From positions 124,001-188,000 of the forward strand of contig NZ_JNKC01000004.1 in assembly GCF_000701905.1 (NCBI RefSeq): a stretch of 64,000 nt of DNA, in the 5' to 3' direction. The notes below the pieces were generated by a model that was not told where the DNA came from, searched no databases, and saw only the letters and a list, made by a program, of their open reading frames with translations. This document shows positions 1-9,103 of this stretch, piece by piece. Each line of letters starts with the position of its first letter. The stretch's first letter is position 1. This DNA is from Proteiniclasticum ruminis DSM 24773. GTDB lineage: Bacteria; Bacillota; Clostridia; Clostridiales; Clostridiaceae. The position numbers were made by a program, and so were the translations under genes.

Positions 1-1
1 G

Positions 2-1282
2 AGAACAAATCAGTCCATGGCCTGGGTCATCGCTGTTGGCGTTCTTGGCATCCTGATCTTAGTGGTCACCATGTTTACCGTGGCCCTGCCAAAGTTCAAA
101 TCTCTCCAGAAACTGGTGGATAAAGTGAACATGGTGGTCAGAGATTCACTGGTAGGCCTCATGGTCATCCGTGCTTTTAACACAGAACGTCATGAAGAGA
201 AAAAATTTGAGGATGCCAATCAGAACCTCACAAAAACAAATCTCTTCATCTCCAGAATGATGTCCCTGATGCAGCCGCTCATGATGCTCATCATGAATGC
301 ACTGGGTATCCTCATTGTCTGGGTAGGCTCTTACGAAGTGGACATGGGAAATATGCAGGTAGGGGATATGATGGCGTACATTCAGTACACCATGCAGATT
401 ATGATGTCCTTCCTTATGCTGTCCATGGTCTCCATCATCCTGCCTAGAGCTTCCGTTTCTATGAACAGAATTGGGGAGGTTCTTGATAAGGATCTCAGCA
501 TCACAGACCCAATCCAGCCCATCGCCATGGAGAAAGGCATGAAGGGAGAGATCGAATTCAAAAATGTCTCCTTCAAGTATCCAGGAGCAGAAGATTATGT
601 GCTGGAAAATATCACATTCACTGCGAAACCAGGTGAGACCACCGCCTTTATCGGTTCCACCGGTTCAGGAAAATCCACTCTCGTGAACCTCATTCCAAGA
701 TTCTACGATACCACAGAAGGAGAAATCCTCTTAAATGGTGTCAATATCAAGAATCTGATGCTGAAGGATTTGAGAGCAAGGATCGCCTATGTGCCACAAA
801 AGGGAATTCTCTTCTCAGGTACTGCGGAATCCAATATCAAATACAGTGATGCCACTCTCTCTGATGAAGCCATGAAAAAGGCGGCAAGAATTGCCCAGGC
901 GGAAGACTTCATCCTGGACAAAGAAGACGGCTATCAGTTTGGTATCGCCCAAGGAGGCGCTAATGTCTCCGGTGGACAAAGACAAAGACTTTCCATTGCT
1001 CGAGCTCTGGCAACGGATGCAGAAGCCATCATCTTTGATGACAGTTTCTCCGCACTGGACTACAAAACCGATTCAGCCCTAAGAGCTCAGCTGAAAAAAG
1101 AAGTGAACAATACGGTGCTCATCGTTGCTCAGAGAATCAGCACCATCAAAACCGCAGAAAAAATCATTGTACTGAACGAAGGAAAAATTGCCGGACAAGG
1201 CACTCATGAGGAGCTCATGAGAAGCTGCAGTGTCTATCAGGAAATTGCTTCCTCACAGATGACAAAGGAGGAGCTGGCATAA
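2..1282 (+). CDS. ABC multidrug exporter half-transporter, degenerate-site subunit (5' truncated)
   Basis: The reading frame is open to the left edge, so the N-terminal membrane helices (about 150 residues of a normal ~580) lie outside the window; the ATG at 17 is internal. What remains is the end of the transmembrane domain and a full nucleotide-binding domain. Walker A is GSTGSGKST and the signature is VSGGQ. Two catalytic positions are replaced: Walker B ends in DD (IIFDDSFSALD) where active ATPases have DE, and the switch histidine is Q (IVAQRIST). These are hallmarks of the degenerate-site half of heterodimeric exporters such as TM287/288, BmrCD and LmrCD. The stop overlaps the start of the next gene (TAATG), so the two are translationally coupled and should form one heterodimer that pumps lipophilic compounds or lipids out through the cytoplasmic membrane. 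Substrate is unknown. Confidence 0.93.
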   Translation, partial: RTNQSMAWVIAVGVLGILILVVTMFTVALPKFKSLQKLVDKVNMVVRDSLVGLMVIRAFNTERHEEKKFEDANQNLTKTNLFISRMMSLMQPLMMLIMNALGILIVWVGSYEVDMGNMQVGDMMAYIQYTMQIMMSFLMLSMVSIILPRASVSMNRIGEVLDKDLSITDPIQPIAMEKGMKGEIEFKNVSFKYPGAEDYVLENITFTAKPGETTAFIGSTGSGKSTLVNLIPRFYDTTEGEILLNGVNIKNLMLKDLRARIAYVPQKGILFSGTAESNIKYSDATLSDEAMKKAARIAQAEDFILDKEDGYQFGIAQGGANVSGGQRQRLSIARALATDAEAIIFDDSFSALDYKTDSALRAQLKKEVNNTVLIVAQRISTIKTAEKIIVLNEGKIAGQGTHEELMRSCSVYQEIASSQMTKEELA

Positions 1283-3135
1283 TGCAAGATGAAAAAAGAA
1301 ATACACAAATGAAAGCTCCCCGGGGACCTGGTGGTCCTGGCATGGGCCATGGTATGGCTATGGGAGACAAACCAAAGGACTTCAAGAAGACCTTCGGAAA
1401 ACTGAAAGACTTTCTAAAGCCCTACTTCCTGCCTCTTGTTTTAGTGGTATGGTTTGCCATCGGCAGCACCATTTTTGGCATCACCGGACCTAAAATTCTT
1501 GGAAATGTCACCACTAAGATCTTTGAAGGGCTTTTAAGCAAGATCACCGGAGGTCCCGGTATTGATTTTGAAGGCATCCAAAGAACACTGCTGCTGCTTT
1601 TGGGCGTCTATGTCATATCCAGCATACTGGGCTTTATCCAGAGCTATATTGTGGCTGGCGTTGCGCAGAAGGTCTCCTATAACTTAAGAAAATCCATCGA
1701 AGAAAAAATCAACCGGCTGCCTCTTAGTTATTTTGACAAGAACAGCCATGGAGATGTCCTCTCCCGCATGACCAACGATGTGGATACGGTGTCTCAGAGC
1801 CTGAATCAGTCTCTGTCCCAGATCATCACCTCCGTCACCACCATCTTGGGTATTCTGGTCATGATGATTTCCATCTCAGTACCAATGACCCTCATCGCAC
1901 TGCTCATTCTCCCCATCAGCATGGGACTCATGGTCACCATCATCAAGAGAAGCCAGCGCTTTTTCAAACAGCAGCAGGAGCTTCTTGGTAAAGCCAACGG
2001 ATATGTGGAGGAAGCCTTTGGCGGACACATCATCCTGAAAGCCTTCAACCGGGAAGAAAAAGCGGTATCAGAGTTTACGGAAATCAACGAGGACCTGAAG
2101 GATTCCGCCTGGAAATCCCAGTTCTTCTCTGGACTCACTCAGCCGGTCATGATGTTTGTAGGTAACCTCGGATATGTGTTTGTTTCCATCTTAGGTGGGT
2201 ACCTGGCCATCATCAAAGCCATTTCCGTCGGAGACATCTTAGCCTTTATCCAGTACATCCGACGTTTCACTCAGCCCATAGCTCAAGTGGCTCAGATTTC
2301 AAACGTTCTGCAGTCCACTGTGGCAGCATCAGAAAGAATCTTCGCCTTCCTGGAAGAAGAGGAAATTACAGAAGACGGCACTTTATCACTCCGTCAGGAG
2401 GATGTTAGAGGTGAAGTCAACTTCCACAATGTGCAATTCGGCTATAAAGAGAATGAACTCATCATCAAGAACTTCAGTCTTCATGTGGAGCCTGGCCAAA
2501 GAGTCGCCATCGTCGGCCCAACGGGTGCAGGTAAGACAACCCTCGTGAAGCTTCTCATGAGATACTATGAACTGAACAGCGGTTCCATCGAAGTGGACGG
2601 CACAGACATCAAAAACCTAAAAAGAAGGGATCTCAGAGACTCCATCGGTATGGTGCTTCAGGATACTTGGCTTTTCTCCGGCAGCATCATGGAAAATCTC
2701 CGCTACGGAAAACTGGATGCATCGGACGAAGAAGTGGTGAAAGCCTCTAAAGCTTCCTATGTACATCACTTTGTAAAAACACTGCCTAAGGGCTATGATA
2801 TGGAAATCAATGAAGAAGCCACCAACATCAGCCAAGGCCAGAAACAGCTTCTGACCATTGCCAGAGTCTTCCTGAAAGACCCTGCCATTCTGATTCTCGA
2901 TGAAGCCACAAGCTCTGTGGATACCAGAACAGAAGTACTCATTCAGGAAAGCATGGAAAAGCTCATGAAGGGCAGAACCAGCTTCATCATCGCCCACAGA
3001 CTATCCACCATCCGAAACGCAGATGTGATCCTCGTCATGAACGAAGGGGATATCGTGGAAACCGGAACCCATGAAGAGCTTCTTGCGAAGAAAGGCTTCT
3101 ATGAGAAGCTCTATAATTCACAGTTTGAAGGCTGA
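1282..3135 (+). CDS. ABC multidrug exporter half-transporter, catalytic subunit
   Basis: A full-length half-transporter (617 residues): a Gly/Met-rich N-terminal extension (about residues 12-30), a six-helix transmembrane domain (about 45-340) and a nucleotide-binding domain. Walker A GPTGAGKTT is near residue 412, Walker B LILDEATSS keeps the catalytic Glu, and the switch His is present (IIAHRLST). The signature is ISQGQ rather than LSGGQ, as in TM288; this imperfect signature faces the degenerate Walker motifs of the upstream partner. The composite transporter therefore has one hydrolytic and one non-hydrolytic ATP site. It starts at the overlapping TAATG with AAAGGAGGAG just upstream, and a strong terminator follows. 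Confidence 0.95.
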   Translation: MQDEKRNTQMKAPRGPGGPGMGHGMAMGDKPKDFKKTFGKLKDFLKPYFLPLVLVVWFAIGSTIFGITGPKILGNVTTKIFEGLLSKITGGPGIDFEGIQRTLLLLLGVYVISSILGFIQSYIVAGVAQKVSYNLRKSIEEKINRLPLSYFDKNSHGDVLSRMTNDVDTVSQSLNQSLSQIITSVTTILGILVMMISISVPMTLIALLILPISMGLMVTIIKRSQRFFKQQQELLGKANGYVEEAFGGHIILKAFNREEKAVSEFTEINEDLKDSAWKSQFFSGLTQPVMMFVGNLGYVFVSILGGYLAIIKAISVGDILAFIQYIRRFTQPIAQVAQISNVLQSTVAASERIFAFLEEEEITEDGTLSLRQEDVRGEVNFHNVQFGYKENELIIKNFSLHVEPGQRVAIVGPTGAGKTTLVKLLMRYYELNSGSIEVDGTDIKNLKRRDLRDSIGMVLQDTWLFSGSIMENLRYGKLDASDEEVVKASKASYVHHFVKTLPKGYDMEINEEATNISQGQKQLLTIARVFLKDPAILILDEATSSVDTRTEVLIQESMEKLMKGRTSFIIAHRLSTIRNADVILVMNEGDIVETGTHEELLAKKGFYEKLYNSQFEG

Positions 3136-3165
3136 TAGGCTCTTCTAGAAATTAAGACCATCATG

Positions 3166-3209
3166 AAAGTCATCCTTTCTTCCCATTAGTGGAGAGGATG
3201 ACTTTTTTT
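3166..3209 (+). terminator. Intrinsic terminator after the ABC exporter
   Basis: An 11-bp perfect stem (AAAGTCATCCT at 3166-3176 with AGGATGACTTT at 3195-3205) is followed by seven T. It ends the exporter transcript. Confidence 0.9.
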
Positions 3210-3210
3210 G

Positions 3211-3240
3211 TTGACAAATCCCATGCAACTGGTCAGTATA
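3211..3240 (+). promoter_or_regulatory. Possible promoter for the hydrolase-LytTR-DUF3021 operon
   Basis: TTGACA at 3211-3216 is followed 17-18 bases later by the weak -10 candidates CAGTAT/AGTATA. The small palindrome ACTG-GT-CAGT lies inside the element (3228-3237) and could be an operator. Only the -35 is convincing. Confidence 0.35.
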
Positions 3241-3383
3241 AAGATAGAACGGGATATAACTTTGTTATTATTTAACACAGCCTGCAACTTATCCCCACAT
3301 ATGGTAACTCATCCAAGTTTCCTTGAAGCTCAATCTCTTTCAGGAATATACTGAGCACATAGAAAAACTTGGAGGTATCGATT

Positions 3384-4709
3384 ATGTTTTATGTGGTATT
3401 GATTCTGTTGCTTCTTTTGGAAACTGCACTCTTTTATTTCAGCCTGAAACAGCAGGACAGACTGCTTCAGGAAAAGTGTATTGCCTACTCTGCTTTCACA
3501 TTGATTCTGGTCCTTCTTTTTGGAGCAAAGATTCTCCCTTACAGCTTCCGGTTTATCCCGCTGATGCTGTGGCTCACAGGAAGACTCCTCGCAAATGGAG
3601 TCCTTCTGCTGAAAAAGAAGAAACGCCCCTTTAAGAAAGTAAAAGCTGGAATTCGCTACACCACTGCGGTCCTCACACTTCTCCTTTCACTGGTTCCGCT
3701 TCTTCTGTTCCCGCCTTTTGAACCCATCCAGGCAAGCGGATCCTACCAAGTAGAGACTAAAAAATTAACGTATACAGATCAGAGCCGTATGGATCCTTTC
3801 AGTGATGAGAACGCTCCCCGAAAGGTCACCGTGGATTTTTACTACCCTAAAACGGAGAACGGGAAGTTCCCTCTCATTCTGTTTTCTCATGGTGCTTTCG
3901 GATTCAGCAGCAGCAACTTCTTCACCTTCCAGGAACTGGCTTCCCACGGATATATCGTTGGAAGCATCAGCCACACTTCCCACGCCTTCTTCACAATGGA
4001 TACAAAAAGAACCCTCACACTGGCTGATCAGGATTTCCTCCAAAAAGCCGTGGAGATCAACGGACTGAAAGACACAAGCCGGGAAGAGGAAGTCTTCCAC
4101 ATCACTAAGGAATGGATGAAACTCCGAACAGAAGATACCCATTTTCTTCTGGATACCATCCTCAGTGAATCCAGAAGCAGCTCTCCATCTATTCCCTTCT
4201 CACTTCTAGATGGTAATGCCATCGGGCTCTTTGGTCATTCCCTGGGAGGAGCATCCTCCGCAGAGACAGCAAGAGAACGAAATGATGTGGATGCGGTGAT
4301 TGTTCTGGACGGCACCATGCTGGGCGAAGAAGTGGACTTTATAGATGGACATGTGGTTCTTAATGATACCCCCTATCCAGTACCCCTTCTGAATATATAC
4401 GCAGAAGATCACTACGAAGGTGCCATGGAAACCCAAGGAGATGAATATGATAACTTTTATGCTTCTGCCCATGCCTTGGATGCTCGGGAGACGGTCTTCA
4501 AAGGAACAGGACATCTGAACTTCACAGACCTCCCCTTATTCTCCCCCATTCTTGCTGCAAAACTGGGGATTGGCCCCGCAGATGCAAGGTCTGCCATCGT
4601 CACCATGAATGAAATTGTGCTGGGATTTTTCAACAGCTATCTGAAAAATGAGGGTACGCCTCAGATTGAAAAGGAATATTTAGATGAAAGTACAAGTGCG
4701 GAAAATTAA
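3384..4709 (+). CDS. Membrane-anchored alpha/beta hydrolase (PAF-acetylhydrolase-like)
   Basis: The ATG at 3384 sits eight bases after GGAGG and is preferred to an in-frame TTG at 3369 that overlaps this site. The protein has 441 residues. The first ~120 contain three hydrophobic segments, so the enzyme is anchored in the membrane. The rest is an alpha/beta hydrolase: strand plus oxyanion loop ILFSHGAFG, nucleophile elbow GHSLGG (near residue 284), and a C-terminal His in GTGHLNF. The layout resembles the platelet-activating-factor acetylhydrolase/chlorophyllase-like group, so a lipid or ester substrate is likely but unproven. The 3' end overlaps the LytTR gene by 26 bases, pointing to one operon with the two genes after it. 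Confidence 0.8.
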   Translation: MFYVVLILLLLLETALFYFSLKQQDRLLQEKCIAYSAFTLILVLLFGAKILPYSFRFIPLMLWLTGRLLANGVLLLKKKKRPFKKVKAGIRYTTAVLTLLLSLVPLLLFPPFEPIQASGSYQVETKKLTYTDQSRMDPFSDENAPRKVTVDFYYPKTENGKFPLILFSHGAFGFSSSNFFTFQELASHGYIVGSISHTSHAFFTMDTKRTLTLADQDFLQKAVEINGLKDTSREEEVFHITKEWMKLRTEDTHFLLDTILSESRSSSPSIPFSLLDGNAIGLFGHSLGGASSAETARERNDVDAVIVLDGTMLGEEVDFIDGHVVLNDTPYPVPLLNIYAEDHYEGAMETQGDEYDNFYASAHALDARETVFKGTGHLNFTDLPLFSPILAAKLGIGPADARSAIVTMNEIVLGFFNSYLKNEGTPQIEKEYLDESTSAEN

Positions 4710-5130
4710 CGAGAAAGATCAGGAACAGCTTATCATTGAATGTGTGGAAGTCACAAAAGAGGTGGAAGAGATCAAATCCTTTGCCCTCTCAAAGGGCACC
4801 ACACTCACAGGGATTCTTGAGGAAAGGATATTCACCTTTCCTCTCTCTGCTGTCTATTATTTTGAAGCTGTAGATGAACGGATTTTCGCCTATACCAAAA
4901 ACCACAGCTATGAGATGAAGATGCGGCTCTATCAGGTAGAAGACCTCTACAAAGAACACCATTTCATCCGGTGTGGAAAGTCCTTTGTCATCAATCTCCT
5001 GAAGCTTCAAAGCATCAGTCCTGCCCTCAATGGCCGCTTCACGGCGCATATGAAAAACGGGGAAAAGATCATGGTTTCCAGGCAATATGTGCCCTCTCTA
5101 AAAAAGGCCGTACTTGGAGGTGCATTCTAA
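4684..5130 (+). CDS. LytTR-domain DNA-binding regulator
   Basis: A small protein (148 residues) with a C-terminal LytTR DNA-binding domain (about residues 45-145; note YYFEAVDERIFAYT and FIRCGKSFVINL). There is no receiver domain, so it is a stand-alone regulator, not a classical two-component response regulator. Such short LytTR proteins are commonly encoded next to DUF3021 membrane proteins in Bacillota, as here, where the stop overlaps the next start (TAATG). They often control their own operon and stress or quorum functions. The target here is unknown; the membrane hydrolase in front is the obvious candidate. Confidence 0.9.
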   Translation: MKVQVRKINEKDQEQLIIECVEVTKEVEEIKSFALSKGTTLTGILEERIFTFPLSAVYYFEAVDERIFAYTKNHSYEMKMRLYQVEDLYKEHHFIRCGKSFVINLLKLQSISPALNGRFTAHMKNGEKIMVSRQYVPSLKKAVLGGAF

Positions 5131-5576
5131 TGGATTTTAAAACATTTCTCATAAAACGGGTCATGATGAGTTTTTTCATCTCCGTGACTCTCATAACCTT
5201 CGCCATGGCCATCGTCGGACTGATTTTCGAGCCCCAAATGACCTTCGGGTATGAAGCATTTCTTTCGCCTCTCATTTTCGGGGCTATTGCTTCCTTTCCC
5301 ATGCTGGTCTTCTACAGTAATAAGGAGCAGAGCATGAAAGAAATCCTTCTGAGGTCGCTTATACATTTTTTACTCCTGGAGTTCCTCATCCTCTCAAACC
5401 TGTATATTTTGGGAATCCTCACATCTCCATCCATGGCTTTATCTCTTGCACTCACCATTTTTATCATCAATCTGGCAGTACATCTGGTGTCCTATGTTCA
5501 TGACAGACGAGTTGCTGAGGAATTCAACAGCGCTCTTAGGCTTCTTCAGGAAAAGATACAGGATACAGAACCTTAG
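5130..5576 (+). CDS. DUF3021 membrane protein, LytTR partner
   Basis: 148 residues with four hydrophobic segments (about 12-32, 45-62, 74-95, 101-122) and a basic/acidic C-terminal tail, the usual DUF3021 architecture. The start overlaps the LytTR stop, with GGAGG at 5117-5121. DUF3021 proteins are thought to sequester or modulate the adjacent LytTR regulator at the membrane; this is inferred from conserved pairing. An intrinsic terminator follows. Confidence 0.85.
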   Translation: MDFKTFLIKRVMMSFFISVTLITFAMAIVGLIFEPQMTFGYEAFLSPLIFGAIASFPMLVFYSNKEQSMKEILLRSLIHFLLLEFLILSNLYILGILTSPSMALSLALTIFIINLAVHLVSYVHDRRVAEEFNSALRLLQEKIQDTEP

Positions 5577-5592
5577 ATGGCTTAAAATAGAA

Positions 5593-5628
5593 AAAAGGAA
5601 CAGCTTCATCCGATGCTGTTCCTTTTAT
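5593..5628. terminator. Bidirectional intrinsic terminator
   Basis: A 12-bp stem (AAAAGGAACAGC 5593-5604 with GCTGTTCCTTTT 5615-5626) is flanked by A-rich and T-rich tracts. It can serve both the DUF3021 operon (+) and the MATE gene (-). Confidence 0.85.
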
Positions 5629-5656
5629 GTTCTATGCAATTATTCTTGAGAGATTC

Positions 5657-7075
5657 TTAAAGGCTCGCTCCAAGCTTTTTCTCCACATTTTCTTCAATCT
5701 GATCTTTTCTCTCCTCACGGTACTGCAATTCATCCCGATGGAGATTCTTCATTTCGGCGATGAGAACCACTGCGGTCACTGCGGTGGCAATGAAGTCCGC
5801 AATAGGCACTGCAGTCCAAATCCCCATGAGTCCAAAGAAATTCGGCAGAATGAGAATCAGTGGAATGAGCAGAATCACCTGTCTTAACATGGACAGGATG
5901 AAGGACTTCTGAGCCTTTCCAATGGCCTGGAAGAAGTTCGCACTGATGATCTGTGTTCCAATTACTGGCATCATGAGCATGAATCTTTTAATGCCTTCCA
6001 CACCCATGGTCCTGATTTCAGGATCCTTGGAGATGAAGTTGATGAATACCTCAGGCATAATCTGTACAAACAAAAATCCAACGACACAAACTGCTGTTGC
6101 AGAAATCAGTCCCACATTCAGGGCTTCCCGGACTCTTCTGAAATTCTTTGCCCCGTAATTGAAACCAATGATGGGCTGAAGACCCTGATTCATACCAAAG
6201 ATTGGCATAAAGAAAAGGGTCACCACAGAGTTGATGGCTGCGTAGGCACCAATGGCCAGAGAACCACCATAAGTGGAAAGACTCTGATTCATGAGAATTC
6301 CCACAACGCTTCCTGCCACCTGCATGGCAAAAGGTGAAGCTCCGATGGACATGATCTTCAGTACCAGCGAATTTGAATAGCGGATATACTCTTTCTTCAG
6401 TTTCAGCATGCTCTTCCCAGTGACAAAATAGGACATGGTCCAGACAAAGCTCGCAAACTGGGCAATGATGGTGGCCCAAGCAGCACCTGATACACCCATG
6501 TTGAATCCGTAAATGAGAATTGGGTCCAGTACCGTATTCGTGATGGCACCCACCAGCATAGTATACATGGCAATCTTTGCATTTCCTTCTGCACGGATGA
6601 TGTTGTTGAGTCCAAAGGCGATGGTATTGAAGATGTTTCCGTATAAGATGATCCTTAGATAATCCTTGGCGTATACTCGTATGGTATCATCTGCACCATA
6701 AAGATTGACAATCTGCTCCAAAAAGATCAGGCCAAAAACTGTAATGGCAACGCCAGCCGCCGCCAGCATAAAAAATCCTGCTCCGAAAATTCTCTCTGCG
6801 TCGTCTTTCTTGTTCTGTCCCAGCTTAATAGAAATATTCGCTCCGGAACCTATTCCAAAGAGCATACCAAATCCCATGATGATAAAGGTGATGGGCAGTA
6901 CTACCCCAATACCGCTGATGGCAAGTCCACCAACCAAAGGAATATTACCAATAAAAATTCTGTCCACAATGTTGTACAGGGACTGGACAATCATCCCTAA
7001 AATAGCTGGAATTGAAAACCTCAAGAACAGCTTGAAGATTTTCTCCTCTCTCATCAGCTTTGCACGATCTCCCAT
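5657..7075 (-). CDS. MATE family efflux transporter
   Basis: 472 residues with 12 predicted membrane helices in two similar halves, as in multidrug and toxin extrusion proteins (DinF/NorM superfamily), probably using Na+ or H+ antiport. Recognisable family features are FLRFSIPAILGMIVQSLYN in helix 1 and NQSLSTYGG/AAINSV in the second half. Start: ATG at 7075 preceded by CCTCCT on the complementary strand (GAGGAGG, spacing 9); the frame remains open to 7129 but has no ribosome binding site there. It is transcribed alone. Drug and metabolite substrates cannot be predicted. Confidence 0.92.
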   Translation of the reverse strand: MGDRAKLMREEKIFKLFLRFSIPAILGMIVQSLYNIVDRIFIGNIPLVGGLAISGIGVVLPITFIIMGFGMLFGIGSGANISIKLGQNKKDDAERIFGAGFFMLAAAGVAITVFGLIFLEQIVNLYGADDTIRVYAKDYLRIILYGNIFNTIAFGLNNIIRAEGNAKIAMYTMLVGAITNTVLDPILIYGFNMGVSGAAWATIIAQFASFVWTMSYFVTGKSMLKLKKEYIRYSNSLVLKIMSIGASPFAMQVAGSVVGILMNQSLSTYGGSLAIGAYAAINSVVTLFFMPIFGMNQGLQPIIGFNYGAKNFRRVREALNVGLISATAVCVVGFLFVQIMPEVFINFISKDPEIRTMGVEGIKRFMLMMPVIGTQIISANFFQAIGKAQKSFILSMLRQVILLIPLILILPNFFGLMGIWTAVPIADFIATAVTAVVLIAEMKNLHRDELQYREERKDQIEENVEKKLGASL

Positions 7076-7228
7076 AATTTGAATCCTCCTCGGCCTTACG
7101 GCAAACTGCAACGCTAAAATATGTCTCACAGTTTTATTTTTTTATTAAATCATTGTACCTTATTAGGCATAACCATTATGATATTACTTTTATCCGGTTC
7201 TGTACAGTCATTTTTTTATAGAAAGAGA

Positions 7229-7249
7229 TACAGATTTGAAAAATCTGTA
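7229..7249. repeat. Short inverted repeat upstream of the MATE gene
   Basis: TACAGATTT (7229-7237) and AAATCTGTA (7241-7249) form a perfect 9-bp inverted repeat with a 3-base spacer. It lies in the 234-bp gap before the MATE gene and may be an operator. It has no T-run of its own. Confidence 0.5.
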
Positions 7250-7261
7250 CTGCTTCCAAAC

Positions 7262-7295
7262 AAAAGGAAAAGACACACAGTCCTCACTGTGCATC
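7262..7295 (-). terminator. Intrinsic terminator after the PgpA-like gene
   Basis: Read on the minus strand, a 9-bp stem with two G-T pairs (7287-7295 with 7272-7280) is followed by TTTTCCTTTTG. Confidence 0.7.
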
Positions 7296-7309
7296 TTAAG
7301 CCTTTTCTT

Positions 7310-7807
7310 CTATGATCTGTCTGAATGAGCGAGTCTACTGGCAGCTGCCGCAGCTAAAGCTGCAACAATATCATCCAGGAAGGTGTTCACATGGATACCA
7401 TGTTTTTCCTCATCCAGTTTTTTGATGATCCCGATTTTTTCTTTATCCAAATAGCCAAAGTTCGTCAGTCCGATGCTTCCATAAACATTGACGATGGAAA
7501 GAGGCAAGATTTCATCTATACCATAAAGGCCTTCGTCACTTTCCACGATTTCCTGCAGAGGTTCTGGCAGAAGCTTTTTCTCTGCAATCTCATCAATGGC
7601 GATGCCTGTCAGTACTGCATGGATGATTTCACGTTTTCTAAGAACCGCTTTGAGATTCTCCACACACATTTCTTTGGTGAGACCTTCATAGTATTTCTCC
7701 TGAAGAATCATGACGATATCCGCGATATCCTCCAATGTGACACCACGTCTCTCCAGAGTCTCAATGGTCATTGCATGGAGCTCCTCCATGTTGTATTTAT
7801 AAGCCAT
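7310..7807 (-). CDS. Phosphatidylglycerophosphatase A-like protein (YutG family)
   Basis: 165 residues matching the soluble Bacillota YutG/PgpA-like family: an N-terminal helical part beginning with a conserved METLxxRGV-like segment and a C-terminal block with NVYGSIGLTNFGYLDK and FLDDIVAALAAAAASRLAH. The family includes phosphatidylglycerophosphate phosphatases, which make phosphatidylglycerol, but unlike proteobacterial PgpA this version lacks clear membrane helices. The acidic FLDD motif is the likely metal and phosphate site. The lacI-type gene begins the same transcription unit, 13 bases upstream, so the two are probably co-transcribed. Confidence 0.8.
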   Translation of the reverse strand: MAYKYNMEELHAMTIETLERRGVTLEDIADIVMILQEKYYEGLTKEMCVENLKAVLRKREIIHAVLTGIAIDEIAEKKLLPEPLQEIVESDEGLYGIDEILPLSIVNVYGSIGLTNFGYLDKEKIGIIKKLDEEKHGIHVNTFLDDIVAALAAAAASRLAHSDRS

Positions 7808-7820
7808 GGCACTCTCCTTC

Positions 7821-8819
7821 TTACTTCTTTACAGAGTCTCTTTCCACTAAGTAGTACTGAAGTACATACTGGTTGTCTTCCAGAGGCTTATTGTTTACAG
7901 CTTTGATGAGCATTCTCATACCTACAGAACCCATATCATACATTGGCTGTGCAATGGTGGTAAGCTTTGGATAGAATACAGCCGCCATGTTTACGTCATT
8001 GAATCCCATGACATCCACATCTTCAGGACAACTTAAACCCTTGTCTCTTAATGCGTTGATGGCTCCCATGGCCGCTTCGTCAGAAGCGCAGAACACCGCA
8101 TCAATTTCATGGTTTTCCAAAATCACATTGATTCCGTTGTATCCATCTGCAGGTTTCAGATCCCCAAAGTACACAAGGCCTGGGTCCACTTCCATGCCGC
8201 TGTCCTTGAGCGCTTTCTCATATCCGTTATAACGCTTGGATACTGCGTTGTTTCTGTCTTTCTTGAGTCCGATATAAGCAACTTTCTTATTGCCTTTATC
8301 GATGAGATACTTGGTAGCATCATAGGCCGCCTTCTTGTTGTCGATGGTGACGCTTGGCAGCTTTCCACCTGAAATCTTGGTTTCCACAAGAACGGTCTTC
8401 AGCTCCAGTTCATCGATAAGATCCAGAATCTCCCCTTCCAGGGAAGAACTCATATAAAGCATCCCGTCTACCATTTTTTCCTTCAGCACACGGATGTACT
8501 CTTTTTCTTTTTCAAGATCAGAATCCGAGTTGCAAAGAATGATGTTGTAATCATAAATATTCGCAACGTCTTCTGCGCCTCTTACGACTTCCGGATAGAA
8601 CTGGTTAGATACATCCGGAACGAGAATTCCGATGGTCTTTGTCTTTTGTGTCTTTAAGCTTCTTGCCACGATATTCGGTCTGTAGCTCAGCTTTTTAATG
8701 GCGTCCTGCACCTTTTTCTTTGTATCCTCATTGACTACATCCACATTGTTTAACACTCGAGATACGGTGGCGATGGAGACGCCCGCTTCTCTTGCAACAT
8801 CCTTAATTGAAGCTGCCAT
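7821..8819 (-). CDS. LacI-family transcriptional regulator
   Basis: 332 residues: an N-terminal helix-turn-helix (SIKDVAREAGVSIATVSRV, residues ~4-22) with the hinge segment, then a periplasmic-binding-protein-like sensor domain (KTKTIGILVPDVSNQFYPEV onward). It looks like a CcpA/RbsR-type repressor or activator. ATG at 8819 has GAGGAG eight bases upstream; a GTG at 8828 is less likely. The 300-bp upstream region is full of palindromes (see 8928-9048), which suggests autoregulation. No sugar operon is adjacent, so the effector is unknown. It reads into the PgpA-like gene. Confidence 0.92.
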   Translation of the reverse strand: MAASIKDVAREAGVSIATVSRVLNNVDVVNEDTKKKVQDAIKKLSYRPNIVARSLKTQKTKTIGILVPDVSNQFYPEVVRGAEDVANIYDYNIILCNSDSDLEKEKEYIRVLKEKMVDGMLYMSSSLEGEILDLIDELELKTVLVETKISGGKLPSVTIDNKKAAYDATKYLIDKGNKKVAYIGLKKDRNNAVSKRYNGYEKALKDSGMEVDPGLVYFGDLKPADGYNGINVILENHEIDAVFCASDEAAMGAINALRDKGLSCPEDVDVMGFNDVNMAAVFYPKLTTIAQPMYDMGSVGMRMLIKAVNNKPLEDNQYVLQYYLVERDSVKK

Positions 8820-8927
8820 TTTACCCACTCCTCATCTATTCATTTTCATTGATTTACATTTCACTTTCAGATTCACTTTGCGAATTTACCGGTTTCGTAA
8901 ACCTTTCCAATTCTATTGTAATATAGA

Positions 8928-9048
8928 TTTCATGAAATAATTTTGAATTTTTCATGAAAATGTAAACCGATACCAGTTTTACATTTGATGATACTATCAT
9001 ATCATCTTCCACTCTACTATGTAAAGGTTTCATGAAAATAATTTACAT
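8928..9048. promoter_or_regulatory. Palindrome array upstream of the LacI-family gene
   Basis: TTTCATGAAA, a perfect 10-bp palindrome, occurs at 8928, 8950 and 9028, with a fourth copy at 9101 just outside. Interleaved are two inverted repeats with arms ATGTAAA/TTTACAT (8960-8984, spacer 11; 9019-9048, spacer 16). The second encloses a TTTCATGAAA almost at its centre. The 8960-8984 element resembles a LacI-family operator (TGTAAACC...). The rest of the gap (8820-8927, 9049-9071) shows only AT-rich DNA. Confidence 0.6.
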
Positions 9049-9071
9049 AATAAACTGTATTTTCACTGTAC

Positions 9072-9103
9072 AAAAAACCAGCTGCCTGTAAACAGCTGGT
9101 TTT
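9072..9103 (-). terminator. Intrinsic terminator of ileS
   Basis: On the minus strand an 11-bp perfect stem (AAAACCAGCTG/CAGCTGGTTTT) with an 8-base loop is followed by six T. It lies 17 bases past the ileS stop. Confidence 0.9.

Noticed and set aside
7391-7906. 171-codon plus-strand frame opposite the PgpA-like gene
   Set aside because: It mirrors the PgpA-like and LacI-family genes, with low-complexity composition and no ribosome binding site.
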